DNA of 64,000 nt, taken from NCBI GenBank assembly GCA_017484285.1, contig JAFUTH010000007.1, forward strand, positions 62,001-126,000. The letters run 5' to 3'. Under the pieces are notes generated by a model. It saw only the letters and a list, made by a program, of their open reading frames with translations. It searched no databases and was not told where the DNA came from. Below, one piece after another: positions 39,967 through 48,904 of this stretch. A program made the translations under genes and the position numbers. Origin of the DNA: Treponema sp. (GTDB taxonomy: Bacteria; Spirochaetota; Spirochaetia; Treponematales; Treponemataceae). Position 1 is the first letter of the stretch. Each line of letters begins with the position of its first letter.

Positions 39967-41862
39967 CTAATGACCTCTTCTGTACATTTCAAGCAAATCT
40001 TCGAGTTCTTCAATCTGCTCTTTTATTTCCTGTCCTCGGTCTGTGTCGGCGACATAGTGACGAGACGGGAATTTTTCTACGGTGATTGTGTCGCTTACGA
40101 TGTCAGAATCTGTTGCAATCATTTGGTCACAGCTCGTGAATTTTTCGTGCACGACAAGGCGCAAACCGTACGAATTACACACGAGCGTGTAGCCTGCGAT
40201 GCCCGTTTTTTCGTGGTAGGCTGCGGCAAATCCGCCGTCGATAATCAAGAGTTTTCCGCCGCATTTAATCGGTGAGTCGCCTTTTTTGACTTCCTGCGGC
40301 ACATGCCCGTTTATGATGTGCGCCGTTTTTGGGTCTAAGCCGAATTCTGTGAGGATTGCCTCAACGGTGGCGACATCTTCAACTTCATCGTAGTAGTGAT
40401 TTTTATGCTCGCGGCTTGCTTCTTTTTCGGCGATGAACATATTTTCAAAGCACGCCATTTTGTCTTTTCCGAAGAGCGGTGATTTTGGACCTGTCCACAA
40501 ATACCAGAGAATGCTTTCGCCCCTTTCCTTTTCTTTTGTGCCCGGTTTTGAAAAATAGCCTTTCCGCGCCCACACTTCAAGCTCGTCGTAGAGGGCTTTT
40601 CCCGAAAATTTCTTGCCGAACAGCGTGACTTTGAGGAATTTTCCTTCGGAATCGAGCGGCATACAACCGTGGTAGAGCAAATTCCCGTTGAAGACTTTGT
40701 AGAGGTTGCCTTTTTTGTAGAGGAATTTGACATGATTCTGCAATTTTTCGCAGTGCATGAACGAATAGGCGAGGCGGTTCATTACAATTGTTTCGTCTTC
40801 GTCAAGTTCGTTCGGCTTTGAGCGGCTCACCGTTGGAAAATCGTTACTCAGATTTTCGGAATTCAGCTTCCATTCAGTGCCGTCAATCGTAACCGTGCCT
40901 TTTTCCCAGTTGATTTTGTCGAGAATGAGGCGGTTTTGCATTTCAAATTCTGGATTCGCGCGAATCATTTGGTCTTCGAGTTTGAATTGAATGAGCGAAA
41001 TTGCCTTGTGAACGGCGTGCCTGTCCATGTGACCGTAGGCTTTCATGCAAAAAGTGACGAGCGGCGTGAGGTTGATTCCGTAGCCTTCTTCAAGCACATC
41101 GAGATTATTGTAGCGGGCGCAGAGCCGAACGACATTTGCGATGCAGATTTTGCTCCCTGCCGCCGCTCCCATCCACACGACATCATGGTTTCCCCACTGA
41201 ATGTCGAGCGAGTGATAGTGAAGCAGTTTGTCCAAAATTTGATGCGGGCCTGGCCCTCGGTCGAAAATATCGCCGATAATGTGCAAATGGTCGATGACGA
41301 GCGTTTGAATCATGTTGCAGAGGGCTTCGATTAAGGGTTCAGCCGCCCCGATTCTAATGACGGTCTGCAAAATCTGATTGTAGTACGCCTGCTTGTCGGA
41401 AAGTTCTTCTTTTTCGGTAATCAGCTCTTCGATGACATAGGCAAAATCTTCGGGCATGATTTTGCGCACTTTTGAGCGCGTGTATTTTGAGGAAACGCGG
41501 CGGAGCATGGCAACGAGGCGGTGGAGCGTAACCGTGTACCAGTCGTTTAAATCTTCGCCCTTTTCGGTCTGCCGCACGATTTCAAGTTTTTCTTTGGGGT
41601 AGTAAATGAGCGTGGCAAGTGCGCGTTTTGTTGAAGCCGTTTCGGTGTTTCCGAACACTTCTTCGATTTTTGTTTTGATTGAGCCTGAGCCGTTCCGTAA
41701 GACATGCGAAAATTGCTGGTATTCGCCGTGAATGTCGGTCAAAAAATGCTCCGTGCCTTTGGGAAGCGAGAGAATTGCCTGCAAGTTGACGATTTCTGAG
41801 ATAACGGCTCGTTCAGTGGGGTACTGCCGCGCAAGGACGCGCAAGAATTTTTCGTTGTGCAT
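39967..41862 (-). CDS. fbp: Fructose-1,6-bisphosphatase, class III
   Basis: 631 aa, the length of the class III (Firmicutes-type) enzyme and unlike the about 330-aa class I form. Metal-site motifs of the phosphoesterase fold are visible: FLTDIHGEYQQF, GDIFDRGPGPHQILD, WGNHDVVWMG and INGHVPQE. It hydrolyses fructose-1,6-bisphosphate for gluconeogenesis and pentose supply. The start overlaps the pyrC stop by 1 bp, so it is co-transcribed with the pyrimidine genes. Confidence 0.95.
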   Translation of the reverse strand: MHNEKFLRVLARQYPTERAVISEIVNLQAILSLPKGTEHFLTDIHGEYQQFSHVLRNGSGSIKTKIEEVFGNTETASTKRALATLIYYPKEKLEIVRQTEKGEDLNDWYTVTLHRLVAMLRRVSSKYTRSKVRKIMPEDFAYVIEELITEKEELSDKQAYYNQILQTVIRIGAAEPLIEALCNMIQTLVIDHLHIIGDIFDRGPGPHQILDKLLHYHSLDIQWGNHDVVWMGAAAGSKICIANVVRLCARYNNLDVLEEGYGINLTPLVTFCMKAYGHMDRHAVHKAISLIQFKLEDQMIRANPEFEMQNRLILDKINWEKGTVTIDGTEWKLNSENLSNDFPTVSRSKPNELDEDETIVMNRLAYSFMHCEKLQNHVKFLYKKGNLYKVFNGNLLYHGCMPLDSEGKFLKVTLFGKKFSGKALYDELEVWARKGYFSKPGTKEKERGESILWYLWTGPKSPLFGKDKMACFENMFIAEKEASREHKNHYYDEVEDVATVEAILTEFGLDPKTAHIINGHVPQEVKKGDSPIKCGGKLLIIDGGFAAAYHEKTGIAGYTLVCNSYGLRLVVHEKFTSCDQMIATDSDIVSDTITVEKFPSRHYVADTDRGQEIKEQIEELEDLLEMYRRGH

Positions 41863-43301
41863 CAGCTCTGTCCGTACACTTGCTCGCCACCAAAGAACGT
41901 TGCGTGCACTTTGCCGGTGAGTTTTTTGCCTTCGAGCGGCGTTGATTTGCCCTTGCTACAGAAATTCTCGCTCGTAACGACCCATTCTTCATCGGGATTG
42001 ACGAGCACTAAGTCCGCTTCGTAATCAACGAGAAGTCGCCCCGCCTTAAGCTTAAGCAGTTTTGCCGGATTTGCGCTCATGAGCTGCGAAAGCCGTCTGA
42101 GCGAGAATCCTTCTTTTTTGACGAGAACCGTGTTGCAGAGCGCGAATGCGGTTTCAAGACCAGTGAATCCCGGTGCTCCAGCCGCCTTGTCTTCCTGCGA
42201 GTGCGGTGCGTGGTCGGTGGCGATTGCGTCAACCGTGCCGTCGCGGAGACCTTCAATGAGCGCGCGTCGGTCGTATTCGCTTCGGAGCGGCGGATTTACG
42301 AGCGCGCGAATGTTTGGCGCGTCCGTTCCGACAAGACCGAGGTGGTGAGGCGTAACTTCCACGGTGCAGTCGAAGCCATTGGTCGTGTTTCCGAGTGCGA
42401 GTTCTTCTTTTGCGCGTCGGACGGCGTCGAGGCTGTTTTTGGTTGAGCAGTGGCAGATGTGCACGTGACAGCCCGCCGTTTTTGCGATTTCGATGTTGCG
42501 GATAGTTGCCGTGTCTTCGGCGACCGCGAGCAGATTGTTCGCCGTCGTTAAATTTCCGTCGATTTCAAAATTGACTGACGACGGCACGTTCGGTGTCTGA
42601 ATATGCACTTTTCCGGCGGGAATGTTGTATTGCGACATAAATCCGAGCGCGCGCTGTCGGTACGGACGTGCCGCCTGAGCGAGTGACGGGTCTTCGCAGT
42701 GGCAGCTGACGATGATGTTTTTTTCGCCCGCCTTTGACATTGCGTCGAGCATAACCGCCGCTGATGAGACATCGTGTCCGTCTTCGGTGATGACCGGGAA
42801 TTCGTCGGCAGTGAGCGAATCAATCGCCGAGGTGTCGGTGCCTTCAAAATTCTTTGTGATGCTTACGGTTTGATAGATGCGCGCGAGTTCTTTGCTGTTC
42901 GCTTCGTTCATGACTTTTTTTGCCGCGTCTCTGTCCGAAATGACGGGGCGCGTGTTTGGCATGAGCACGAGCGTTCCATACCCGCCCGCAACTGCCGCAC
43001 GGAGACCAGAATCCAAGTCTTCTTTTTGGGGCTGCCCCGGATAGCGGAAATGGGCATGCATGTCGATAAAAGCCGGCATGAGCGTCATTCCGTGCGCATC
43101 ATAGAATGAGGGCTTTAAGTCCATCTCGACATCTGACAAAAACGCAGACGCATAGATGAGCGCGGTTTTTGCCGTCTTGCACTCGCCGAGAAGCACCGCA
43201 CGGATTTTTTTATCGGCGATGATGAGTGAGCCTGGACTGTCGATGTGGGCGTCCAAAAGACGTGCATTGTAAATAATCAGGATGGAAGAATAGTTTTTCA
43301 T
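41862..43301 (-). CDS. pyrC: Dihydroorotase
   Basis: 479 aa amidohydrolase. Zinc-site segments are FIDMHAHFRYPGQ (HxH), SCHCED, HICHCST and IATDHAPHSQEDK. Class I dihydroorotases like this one are about 420-450 aa; it has a somewhat longer N-terminus (about 50 residues to the HxH) but is complete. It closes carbamoyl-aspartate to dihydroorotate, the third step of UMP synthesis, following the upstream pyrB-pyrI. Confidence 0.94.
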   Translation of the reverse strand: MKNYSSILIIYNARLLDAHIDSPGSLIIADKKIRAVLLGECKTAKTALIYASAFLSDVEMDLKPSFYDAHGMTLMPAFIDMHAHFRYPGQPQKEDLDSGLRAAVAGGYGTLVLMPNTRPVISDRDAAKKVMNEANSKELARIYQTVSITKNFEGTDTSAIDSLTADEFPVITEDGHDVSSAAVMLDAMSKAGEKNIIVSCHCEDPSLAQAARPYRQRALGFMSQYNIPAGKVHIQTPNVPSSVNFEIDGNLTTANNLLAVAEDTATIRNIEIAKTAGCHVHICHCSTKNSLDAVRRAKEELALGNTTNGFDCTVEVTPHHLGLVGTDAPNIRALVNPPLRSEYDRRALIEGLRDGTVDAIATDHAPHSQEDKAAGAPGFTGLETAFALCNTVLVKKEGFSLRRLSQLMSANPAKLLKLKAGRLLVDYEADLVLVNPDEEWVVTSENFCSKGKSTPLEGKKLTGKVHATFFGGEQVYGQS

Positions 43302-43340
43302 AAAAGCCCCCGCTTTTTTATTGTCAATCCGAAATTGAAA

Positions 43341-43775
43341 TCAGTCAATAGAGCCGGCACTGTAGAGCGCGTCGCAATATTCGCAGGCATATTGAGATTT
43401 TTCGCGGTTAATCAGCTTGAACACTGGTCGAACGTAGTTTTCGGTGACGGTGATACAGCGCGGATTTTTGCAGTGAATCACGTTTTCCACCTTTTCAGGC
43501 AATTCCATGTTGATTTTGCGAACGATTTTTTCGTCTTTAATCACATTGATGCAGATGTTCGGGTCGATGAAGCCGAGCACCGAGTAGTCGATGTTGATAA
43601 TGTTGTCGATTTTGATGATGTCTTTTTTGCCCGATTTTTTTGACTGCACGTTCATAATGAGCGCGCACGAAAAATCAGCCTTGTCCAAGCCCAAAAAATG
43701 AAAAATCTGCGGCCCGAAGCCCGCCTTGATATGGTCAATCACCAGTCCGTTTTTAATTGTATCTACATTCAGCAT
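43341..43775 (-). CDS. pyrI: Aspartate carbamoyltransferase regulatory chain
   Basis: 144 aa. The N-terminal allosteric domain (IKNGLVIDHI, SKKSGKKDIIKI) and C-terminal zinc domain are both present, with the four zinc ligands in HCKNPRC and ACEYCDAL. It binds nucleotides and tunes the PyrB trimer in the class B ATCase. A Shine-Dalgarno AAGGAG precedes the ATG. Order pyrB-pyrI-pyrC-fbp. Confidence 0.95.
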   Translation of the reverse strand: MLNVDTIKNGLVIDHIKAGFGPQIFHFLGLDKADFSCALIMNVQSKKSGKKDIIKIDNIINIDYSVLGFIDPNICINVIKDEKIVRKINMELPEKVENVIHCKNPRCITVTENYVRPVFKLINREKSQYACEYCDALYSAGSID

Positions 43776-43787
43776 TTTAGTTTCTCC

Positions 43788-44708
43788 TTACAGCACGCCC
43801 ACGAGTTTCGCGATAAGAGCCATGCGCACAAACATGCCGTATTTGACTTGCTTAAAGTACGCGGCTCGCGGGTCGTCGTCAACTTCGGGCGCGATTTCGT
43901 TTACGCGGGGGAGCGGGTGCAAGACAATCATGTTCTTTCGGGCAAGCGACATTTTTTGGTTGTCGAGAATATAGCTGTCTTTGAGGCGGATATAGTCCTG
44001 CTCGTTGAAGAATCGCTCTTTTTGAACGCGCGTCATGTACAAAATGTCCAAATCGCCGATGACAGATTCAAGCCGCTCCGCCGTGGTGTATTCGATTCCC
44101 GCTGCGTCGAGCTCTTGCGTGACGTATTCGGGAACTTGCAACTCGTTCGGGCTGATAAAAATGTAGCGGTTGTTTTTGTAACGAGCCATTGCCTCCGCGA
44201 GCGAATGAACCGTGCGACCGAACTTCAAATCGCCGCAGAAGCCGATGGTGTGACCTTCAAAGCCACCTTGAAGCGCACGAATTGTGAGCATGTCGGTGAG
44301 CGTTTGCGTGGGGTGGTAGTGCCCGCCGTCGCCCGCGTTGATAATCGGGCATGAAGCGTACTGGCTTGCAAGCAATGCCGCTCCTTCCTTTGGATTTCGC
44401 ATGGCAATCACGTCGACATAAGACGAAACGGTGCGGATTGTGTCGGAAAGTGACTCGCCTTTTGCCGTGCTTGAATTCGCCGCGTCAGAAAATCCCTCGA
44501 CCGCCCCGCCAAGATGGAGCATTGCCGCCTCAAAAGAAAGGCGCGTGCGTGTGCTCGGCTCAAAAAAAAGTGTCGCAAGAATTTTCCCGCGACACACATC
44601 AGTAAAAGAATTTGGGTCAACAATAATTTGCTCTGCCAATGAGCAGATTTCATCGATTTCTGAAACGGTTAAATCATTCGGTTTGATTAAATTTCTTCCC
44701 TTTAACAT
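43788..44708 (-). CDS. pyrB: Aspartate carbamoyltransferase catalytic chain
   Basis: 306 aa, usual length. Carbamoyl-phosphate site [13 protein letters not shown] (about residues 48-60), [26 protein letters not shown] and HPLPRVNEI are all present. It commits aspartate to pyrimidine synthesis. The ATG at 44708 is only 28 bp from the divergent ATG at 44737, and its -10 box is 6 nt upstream, so the mRNA is probably leaderless. No PyrR binding site or attenuator fits in this space. Confidence 0.96.
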   Translation of the reverse strand: MLKGRNLIKPNDLTVSEIDEICSLAEQIIVDPNSFTDVCRGKILATLFFEPSTRTRLSFEAAMLHLGGAVEGFSDAANSSTAKGESLSDTIRTVSSYVDVIAMRNPKEGAALLASQYASCPIINAGDGGHYHPTQTLTDMLTIRALQGGFEGHTIGFCGDLKFGRTVHSLAEAMARYKNNRYIFISPNELQVPEYVTQELDAAGIEYTTAERLESVIGDLDILYMTRVQKERFFNEQDYIRLKDSYILDNQKMSLARKNMIVLHPLPRVNEIAPEVDDDPRAAYFKQVKYGMFVRMALIAKLVGVL

Positions 44709-44714
44709 AATTTG

Positions 44715-44729
44715 ATTTTAGCATATAAT
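44715..44729. promoter_or_regulatory. Back-to-back -10 boxes of pyrB and the methyltransferase gene
   Basis: Minus strand TAAAAT (44720-44715) lies 6 nt before the pyrB ATG. Plus strand TATAAT (44724-44729) lies 7 nt before ATG 44737. The boxes are 3 nt apart, and each -35 region falls within or at the edge of the opposite gene. Confidence 0.6.
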
Positions 44730-44736
44730 TTATTTT

Positions 44737-45858
44737 ATGGAAATGGAAAATAAAAGCTATTACGAAGATAAAATTCGCGCGTTCGACGCAAAAATCGAAG
44801 CGCAAAAAATCGCGTTTGCTCCCATGACATTTCAGGCAATTCGCGCGCTCATCGAGCTGGGGCTTTTACAGCAAATTTCAGAAGCGGGCGACAAAGGAAT
44901 CAGTATTAAAGAGCTTTCTGCGTCATCGGGCATTTCAGAGTACGGCGTCGGCGTGCTGGTCGAAATGGCGCTCGGCATGGGTGTCGTCAAAATCAACTCA
45001 TATTCCGACGAAGAAGCCGACGGCAAGTCAGGATTGGGCAAGCTCCGTCTCGGAAAGATTGGCTGGTTCTTGCTCGAGGACGATTTAACGCGTGTCAATT
45101 TCAACTTCACGAACGACATCTGCTACAAAGGCGCGTTCAATCTCATTGATTCCGTAAAGAACGGAAAGCCCGAAGGTCTCAAAGTATTCGGCGAAAACTG
45201 GACGACCGTGTATGAGGCGCTTTCAACATTGCCCGAGCGCGAAAAAAAATCGTGGTTTGACTTTGACCATTTCTATTCTGATGTTGCATTTCCAGAGGCA
45301 CTTCCGATTGTGTACGCAAAAAAGCCCAAGCACCTGTTTGACATCGGCGGAAACACGGGAAAGTGGGCGATTGCTTCTTGCAAATACGACAAGGACGTGC
45401 ATGTTTCCATCGTGGATTTGCCCGGACAGACGGCGGTTGCCGAAAAGAACGCAAAAGAGGCGGGTTTTGCCGAGAGAATCAGTTTTGTGAGCGGAAATGT
45501 GCTTGATGTTGAGACAAAATTGCCGAGTGGGGCAGATGCCGTGTGGATGAGCCAATTCTTGGATTGTTTTAGCCTTCGTCAAATCACCAAAATCCTCACG
45601 AAGATTTACAATTCGGTTGACGAAAATTGTGACATCTTCGTAATGGAACCGCTCTGGGATATGCAAAAATTCGAGGGTGAAAGCTATGCCTTGCAAGCCA
45701 CAAGCCTGTACTTTACGTGCATTGCGAACGGCAACAGTAAAATGTACCGCTACGGCGAACTGGTCGAAGCCATCGAAAACGCCGGCTTCCGCCTCGTGAC
45801 CGCACATCATAACTTGGGAAGCAATTTCTATTCGATTTTGAATTTTAGGAAAAAATAA
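44737..45858 (+). CDS. O-methyltransferase-like protein of the aryl-polyene-type cluster
   Basis: 373 aa. The N-terminal 100 residues form a winged-helix dimerisation domain (ALIELGLLQQISEAG, SASSGISEYGVGVLVEMAL), the rest a SAM-binding Rossmann fold (FDIGGNTGKWAIA, about 202-215; VSIVDLPGQTAVAEKN). This is the Methyltransf_2 / acetylserotonin O-methyltransferase type. A methyltransferase of this kind opens known aryl polyene clusters and methylates the aryl head. It is separated from the next gene by a 95-bp gap with a palindrome. Leaderless-type start. Confidence 0.8.
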   Translation: MEMENKSYYEDKIRAFDAKIEAQKIAFAPMTFQAIRALIELGLLQQISEAGDKGISIKELSASSGISEYGVGVLVEMALGMGVVKINSYSDEEADGKSGLGKLRLGKIGWFLLEDDLTRVNFNFTNDICYKGAFNLIDSVKNGKPEGLKVFGENWTTVYEALSTLPEREKKSWFDFDHFYSDVAFPEALPIVYAKKPKHLFDIGGNTGKWAIASCKYDKDVHVSIVDLPGQTAVAEKNAKEAGFAERISFVSGNVLDVETKLPSGADAVWMSQFLDCFSLRQITKILTKIYNSVDENCDIFVMEPLWDMQKFEGESYALQATSLYFTCIANGNSKMYRYGELVEAIENAGFRLVTAHHNLGSNFYSILNFRKK

Positions 45859-45863
45859 AATTT

Positions 45864-45938
45864 CTCACAGAGGGCACAGAGTTCACAGAGAGTTTTTCTA
45901 ATAAGAAATTCTCTCTGTGTGCTCTTTAGCTCTGTGAG
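45864..45938. repeat. Long CACAGAG palindrome between the methyltransferase and ketosynthase-like genes
   Basis: CTCACAGAG (45864-45872) pairs with CTCTGTGAG (45930-45938), and inner CACAGAGAG and CTCTCTGTG arms extend the stem to a nearly continuous hairpin of about 75 nt. This CACAGAG type of palindrome is a common dispersed repeat in unrelated bacteria (recall). It could also act as a processing or termination point in the transcript. Confidence 0.65.
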
Positions 45939-45953
45939 GAATTTAAAGAATTT

Positions 45954-46589
45954 ATGAAAATCTATGTAACACAATTTGCCAGTTACCAGCCTTCTCTTGA
46001 AAATCCTGCTGAGCAGCCAAAGTTGGAGTATGTCGATTCGCTCTTCCGTCGCAGGCTTTCGCAACTTACGCGCATGACGATTGAGACGGTGCATGAACTT
46101 GTCGAAACTGAGAGCGAAAATGCCAGTCTCAAGCTCGTGTTTGCTTCGTTCAGGGGCGAGATTGCACGGCAACTTAAAATCAACAAGGGCTTGGTTGAGG
46201 ACGCTGACGTTATGCCGGCTCAGTTTTCGCTTTCGGTGTTCAACACGCCGCCTGCCGCAACCACGATTGCGCTTAAAATGAAAGCGGGCTACACGGCAAT
46301 CTATCCGAGCGAGGACAATTTTTCGAGCGCGCTGGTTGCCGCCGCCTCTTCGGTGGTGTGCGGCTCTGAGAAAAAAATCATCTTCGCGTACGCGGACGAA
46401 AAAATTCCCGAAGAGTACGCGAAGTGCACGGGCTACGGCGAGGAACTGCCACTTGCGTTTGCGTGCGTGCTTTCGCTCGAAAAAACTGCGGGTGCAATCG
46501 AAATTGACGTGTCGAGTGAGCAATGTGCGCACACAACGCCGCGTGAATTTCTCTCTTACCTGCAATCTGCGGAAGCGGGAGTGCGCTAA
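45954..46589 (+). CDS. Ketosynthase-like chain-length factor (ketoacyl-synt_2 type)
   Basis: 211 aa, about half the length of a full ketosynthase. It matches the ketoacyl-synthase N-terminal-like family found as the partner (CLF, ApeC-type) of the catalytic ketosynthase in aryl polyene synthases. Segments such as FASFRGEIAR, MPAQFSLSVFNTPPAA and GYTAIYPSEDNFSSALVAAAS are typical. There is no Cys nucleophile in a ketosynthase context, so it should be non-catalytic. The stop overlaps the next start (ATGG/TAATGG), so it is tightly coupled to the acyltransferase gene. Confidence 0.8.
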   Translation: MKIYVTQFASYQPSLENPAEQPKLEYVDSLFRRRLSQLTRMTIETVHELVETESENASLKLVFASFRGEIARQLKINKGLVEDADVMPAQFSLSVFNTPPAATTIALKMKAGYTAIYPSEDNFSSALVAAASSVVCGSEKKIIFAYADEKIPEEYAKCTGYGEELPLAFACVLSLEKTAGAIEIDVSSEQCAHTTPREFLSYLQSAEAGVR

Positions 46590-47434
46590 TGGCCGAAATC
46601 GAGAACGCAGCGCCTGTCTATTCTTTTGAAAATCCGCCGCCGGTTAAAAATTATCCGCTCTACTGGTGGCATATCTTCGCAAAAATCATGTCGTTCACGC
46701 TCTTTGGAATTGGAACGATTCTCATTTCGATTGTCGCGTTCCCGATTATGAAGCTGCTTTTTTGGAAAAAGGAGCGGTTCAGAAAGGCAGGGCATCACTT
46801 TATCTCGCTGATGTTCCGCTTTTTTGTGTGCTTTATGACCGTCATTCGCGCGTCCCAGCTGACTGCGGTGGACAAAAAAAAGTTCCGCGCGCTCAAGTCA
46901 AGCATCGTTGTGGCAAATCATCCCTCGCTGCTCGATGTGGTCATGCTCATCTCGCTCATTCCCGACGCTGACTGCATTGTCAATTCCTATCTCATGGGAA
47001 AAAACATCGTGCACATTATCGCGAGCAATCTCTACATTCCCACGTCGCTTTCTTTTGACGAAATCATGGAAAAGTGTACGGCTTCGCTCAAGGCGGGGAG
47101 CAATCTGATTATCTTCCCGGAAGGAACGCGCTCGTTGCCGACGGGGCAGCACCGATTCAAAAAGGGCGCGGCTCGGGTGGCGCTCGTCTCGGGCTGTCCG
47201 ATTGTGCCGGTCTACATGGGCGGAAACGACAAACGCGGCTTACGCAAGCACGATTCGATGTTCAAATACAACACGCGCCATTGCTATCACTACGAGCCGC
47301 ACATGAAAGACCCCGTGTATCCCGAAAACTATAAGGATTTGCCGAGTCACGCTGCCGCACGGCGAATCACGGCGGAACTCACGGAAATCTTAAGCGACAA
47401 AAACAACACGCAGTACGTAACGGTGTATCAGTAG
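46589..47434 (+). CDS. LPLAT-family acyltransferase (first copy)
   Basis: 281 aa. One or two membrane helices (about residues 30-60) precede the acyltransferase domain with VANHPSLLD (HX4D, about 110), IFPEGTRS (about 172) and KKGAARVAL. It resembles PlsC-type enzymes and matches the acyltransferase (ApeD-type) seen next to the ACP genes in aryl polyene clusters, where it attaches the chain to a lipid. A close paralogue lies at 48021. Confidence 0.88.
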   Translation: MAEIENAAPVYSFENPPPVKNYPLYWWHIFAKIMSFTLFGIGTILISIVAFPIMKLLFWKKERFRKAGHHFISLMFRFFVCFMTVIRASQLTAVDKKKFRALKSSIVVANHPSLLDVVMLISLIPDADCIVNSYLMGKNIVHIIASNLYIPTSLSFDEIMEKCTASLKAGSNLIIFPEGTRSLPTGQHRFKKGAARVALVSGCPIVPVYMGGNDKRGLRKHDSMFKYNTRHCYHYEPHMKDPVYPENYKDLPSHAAARRITAELTEILSDKNNTQYVTVYQ

Positions 47435-47435
47435 T

Positions 47436-47464
47436 TTGACCTTTTACGGGCATTTACTTATAAT
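47436..47464 (+). promoter_or_regulatory. Internal promoter before the first ACP gene
   Basis: TTGACC (47436-47441), 17-nt spacer, TATAAT (47459-47464), in the 60-bp gap after the acyltransferase stop. A TAAGGAA Shine-Dalgarno follows before ATG 47495. Confidence 0.75.
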
Positions 47465-47494
47465 TCTTGCAACTATTTCTTAAGGAATTTTTAC

Positions 47495-47761
47495 ATGGAC
47501 GAACTTAAACAACAGATTAAAGAATGCATTATTTCTTCTCTTGAGCTTGAGGACATCACTCCCGAGAACATTGTCGATTCAGAGCCGCTTTTTGGAACTG
47601 GCTTGGGTTTGGATTCAATCGACGCGCTGGAGCTCGGCGTTGCGCTCAAAAAGAGATTCGGCGTTAAATTCAATGCAGAAAATTCTGACACGCGCGAGCA
47701 CTTTGCTTCAATCAATGCATTGGCTGAGTACATTTCTGCTGAGCAGGCAAAAAACGCATAA
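47495..47761 (+). CDS. Acyl carrier protein 1
   Basis: 88 aa. The phosphopantetheine site is GLDSIDALE with Ser41. It has the acidic four-helix pattern of ACPs, and it is the first of three in this operon. In aryl polyene systems two distinct ACPs carry the starter and growing chain. This copy differs from the two more alike ones at 47774 and 48905. Confidence 0.92.
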   Translation: MDELKQQIKECIISSLELEDITPENIVDSEPLFGTGLGLDSIDALELGVALKKRFGVKFNAENSDTREHFASINALAEYISAEQAKNA

Positions 47762-47773
47762 GCGGGCGGCGCA

Positions 47774-48016
47774 ATGACAAAAGATGATGTTTTTGCAAAA
47801 CTAAAGGAAATCCTCGTTACTGAATTTGACATTGACGCGGCGGACATTACACCGGACGCGACTATCGCTGATGATTTGGATTTGGATTCAATCGACGCGG
47901 TTGAGCTTATTGTCAAAATGAAGCCGTATCTCACTGCCAAAATCGAGCCGGAGATTTTCAAATCGGTCAGAACCGTGCAGAATGTGGTGGATATTCTCGA
48001 ACCGCTGACAAAATAG
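47774..48016 (+). CDS. Acyl carrier protein 2
   Basis: 80 aa with the phosphopantetheine site LDLDSIDAVE (Ser39). It shares its start (MTKD), length and end (ILEPLTK) with ACP 3 at 48905, so the two arose by duplication. It lies 12 bp after ACP 1 and 4 bp before the second acyltransferase gene. Confidence 0.92.
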   Translation: MTKDDVFAKLKEILVTEFDIDAADITPDATIADDLDLDSIDAVELIVKMKPYLTAKIEPEIFKSVRTVQNVVDILEPLTK

Positions 48017-48020
48017 TCAT

Positions 48021-48842
48021 ATGGATTCTGAAAAAGAACCGCTCTATCCCGAAGAAAAAATCAAAAATTATCCTCTCTATGTGTGGCGGGTTTTTTGGAA
48101 AGCTGTTCTGCTCGTGGTGTTTGGTACGGGCACGGTCGTGCTGAGTATCGTGTGCCTGCCGCTCTTAAAACTGATTTTTCATCCCAAAAGACGATTCCAG
48201 TATCACGCGCGCTATTTGCTGCATCTCTCCTCAAAGCTCTTTTGCGTGCTGCTTTGGTTTTTCGGCTGCTATAAGCTCCGTTGCGACAAAAAAAACTATC
48301 TGGCAAATCTTCACTCGGCGATTATCGTCGCGAATCATCCCGCGTATTTCGATTCCCCGATGATGATTTCTCTGCTCAAGCACACAACGCTCATCGCAAA
48401 GTCTTCGCTGTCGCAAAAAAATATCCTGCACGTGCTCATCAATGAGCTTTTTATGTCAAACTCGCTTCCTCTGAACGAAATGGTCGCCCATGCAAAAGAA
48501 GCGCTGTCAATGGGAAACACGGTCTTGATTTTCCCAGAAGGCACGCGAAGTACACTCTATGGGCAGCATCCGTACAAAAAAGGCGCGGCACGGCTCTCGC
48601 TCTACACGGGCTGTCCGATAATTCCGGTCTACATTGGCGGAAACAACAAGCGCGGATTGCGGAAAGGTGACAAGATTTTGCAGCACAATGCCACGAGCCG
48701 ATGGCATTTTGATTTGTACGTAAAAGACCCGGTGTATCCCGAGGAATTCAAAGATTTGCCTGAGCCGATTGCCGCCAAGCGAATGACTGAAAAAATACGG
48801 GATATGCTCTCGGACGAAGCGAACGCAAAATACCGATATTGA
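48021..48842 (+). CDS. LPLAT-family acyltransferase (second copy)
   Basis: 273 aa, paralogous to the 46589 product over its length (both have KNYPLY near the start). Motifs are VANHPAYFD (HX4D, about 108), IFPEGTRS and KKGAARLSL. Standard aryl polyene clusters have one such gene, so this second LPLAT-ACP unit is an addition. A strong promoter overlaps its stop codon. Confidence 0.88.
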   Translation: MDSEKEPLYPEEKIKNYPLYVWRVFWKAVLLVVFGTGTVVLSIVCLPLLKLIFHPKRRFQYHARYLLHLSSKLFCVLLWFFGCYKLRCDKKNYLANLHSAIIVANHPAYFDSPMMISLLKHTTLIAKSSLSQKNILHVLINELFMSNSLPLNEMVAHAKEALSMGNTVLIFPEGTRSTLYGQHPYKKGAARLSLYTGCPIIPVYIGGNNKRGLRKGDKILQHNATSRWHFDLYVKDPVYPEEFKDLPEPIAAKRMTEKIRDMLSDEANAKYRY

Positions 48843-48867
48843 AAGACTATTTTCATTCTACTATAAT
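48839..48867 (+). promoter_or_regulatory. Internal promoter overlapping the acyltransferase stop
   Basis: TTGAAA (48839-48844), 17-nt spacer, TATAAT (48862-48867). It would drive ACP 3 and everything down to the exporter. Its position argues for the ACP 3 start at 48905, since an ATG at 48869 would lie upstream of the transcription start. Confidence 0.75.
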
Positions 48868-48904
48868 GATGGCTCAAAATCAGGGAATTCTACTGGACAA
48901 AACG

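Noticed and set aside
39886-40275. Plus-strand reading frame opposite the fbp end
   Set aside because: It overlaps conserved fbp coding sequence and a repeat, with no ribosome-binding site or motif.
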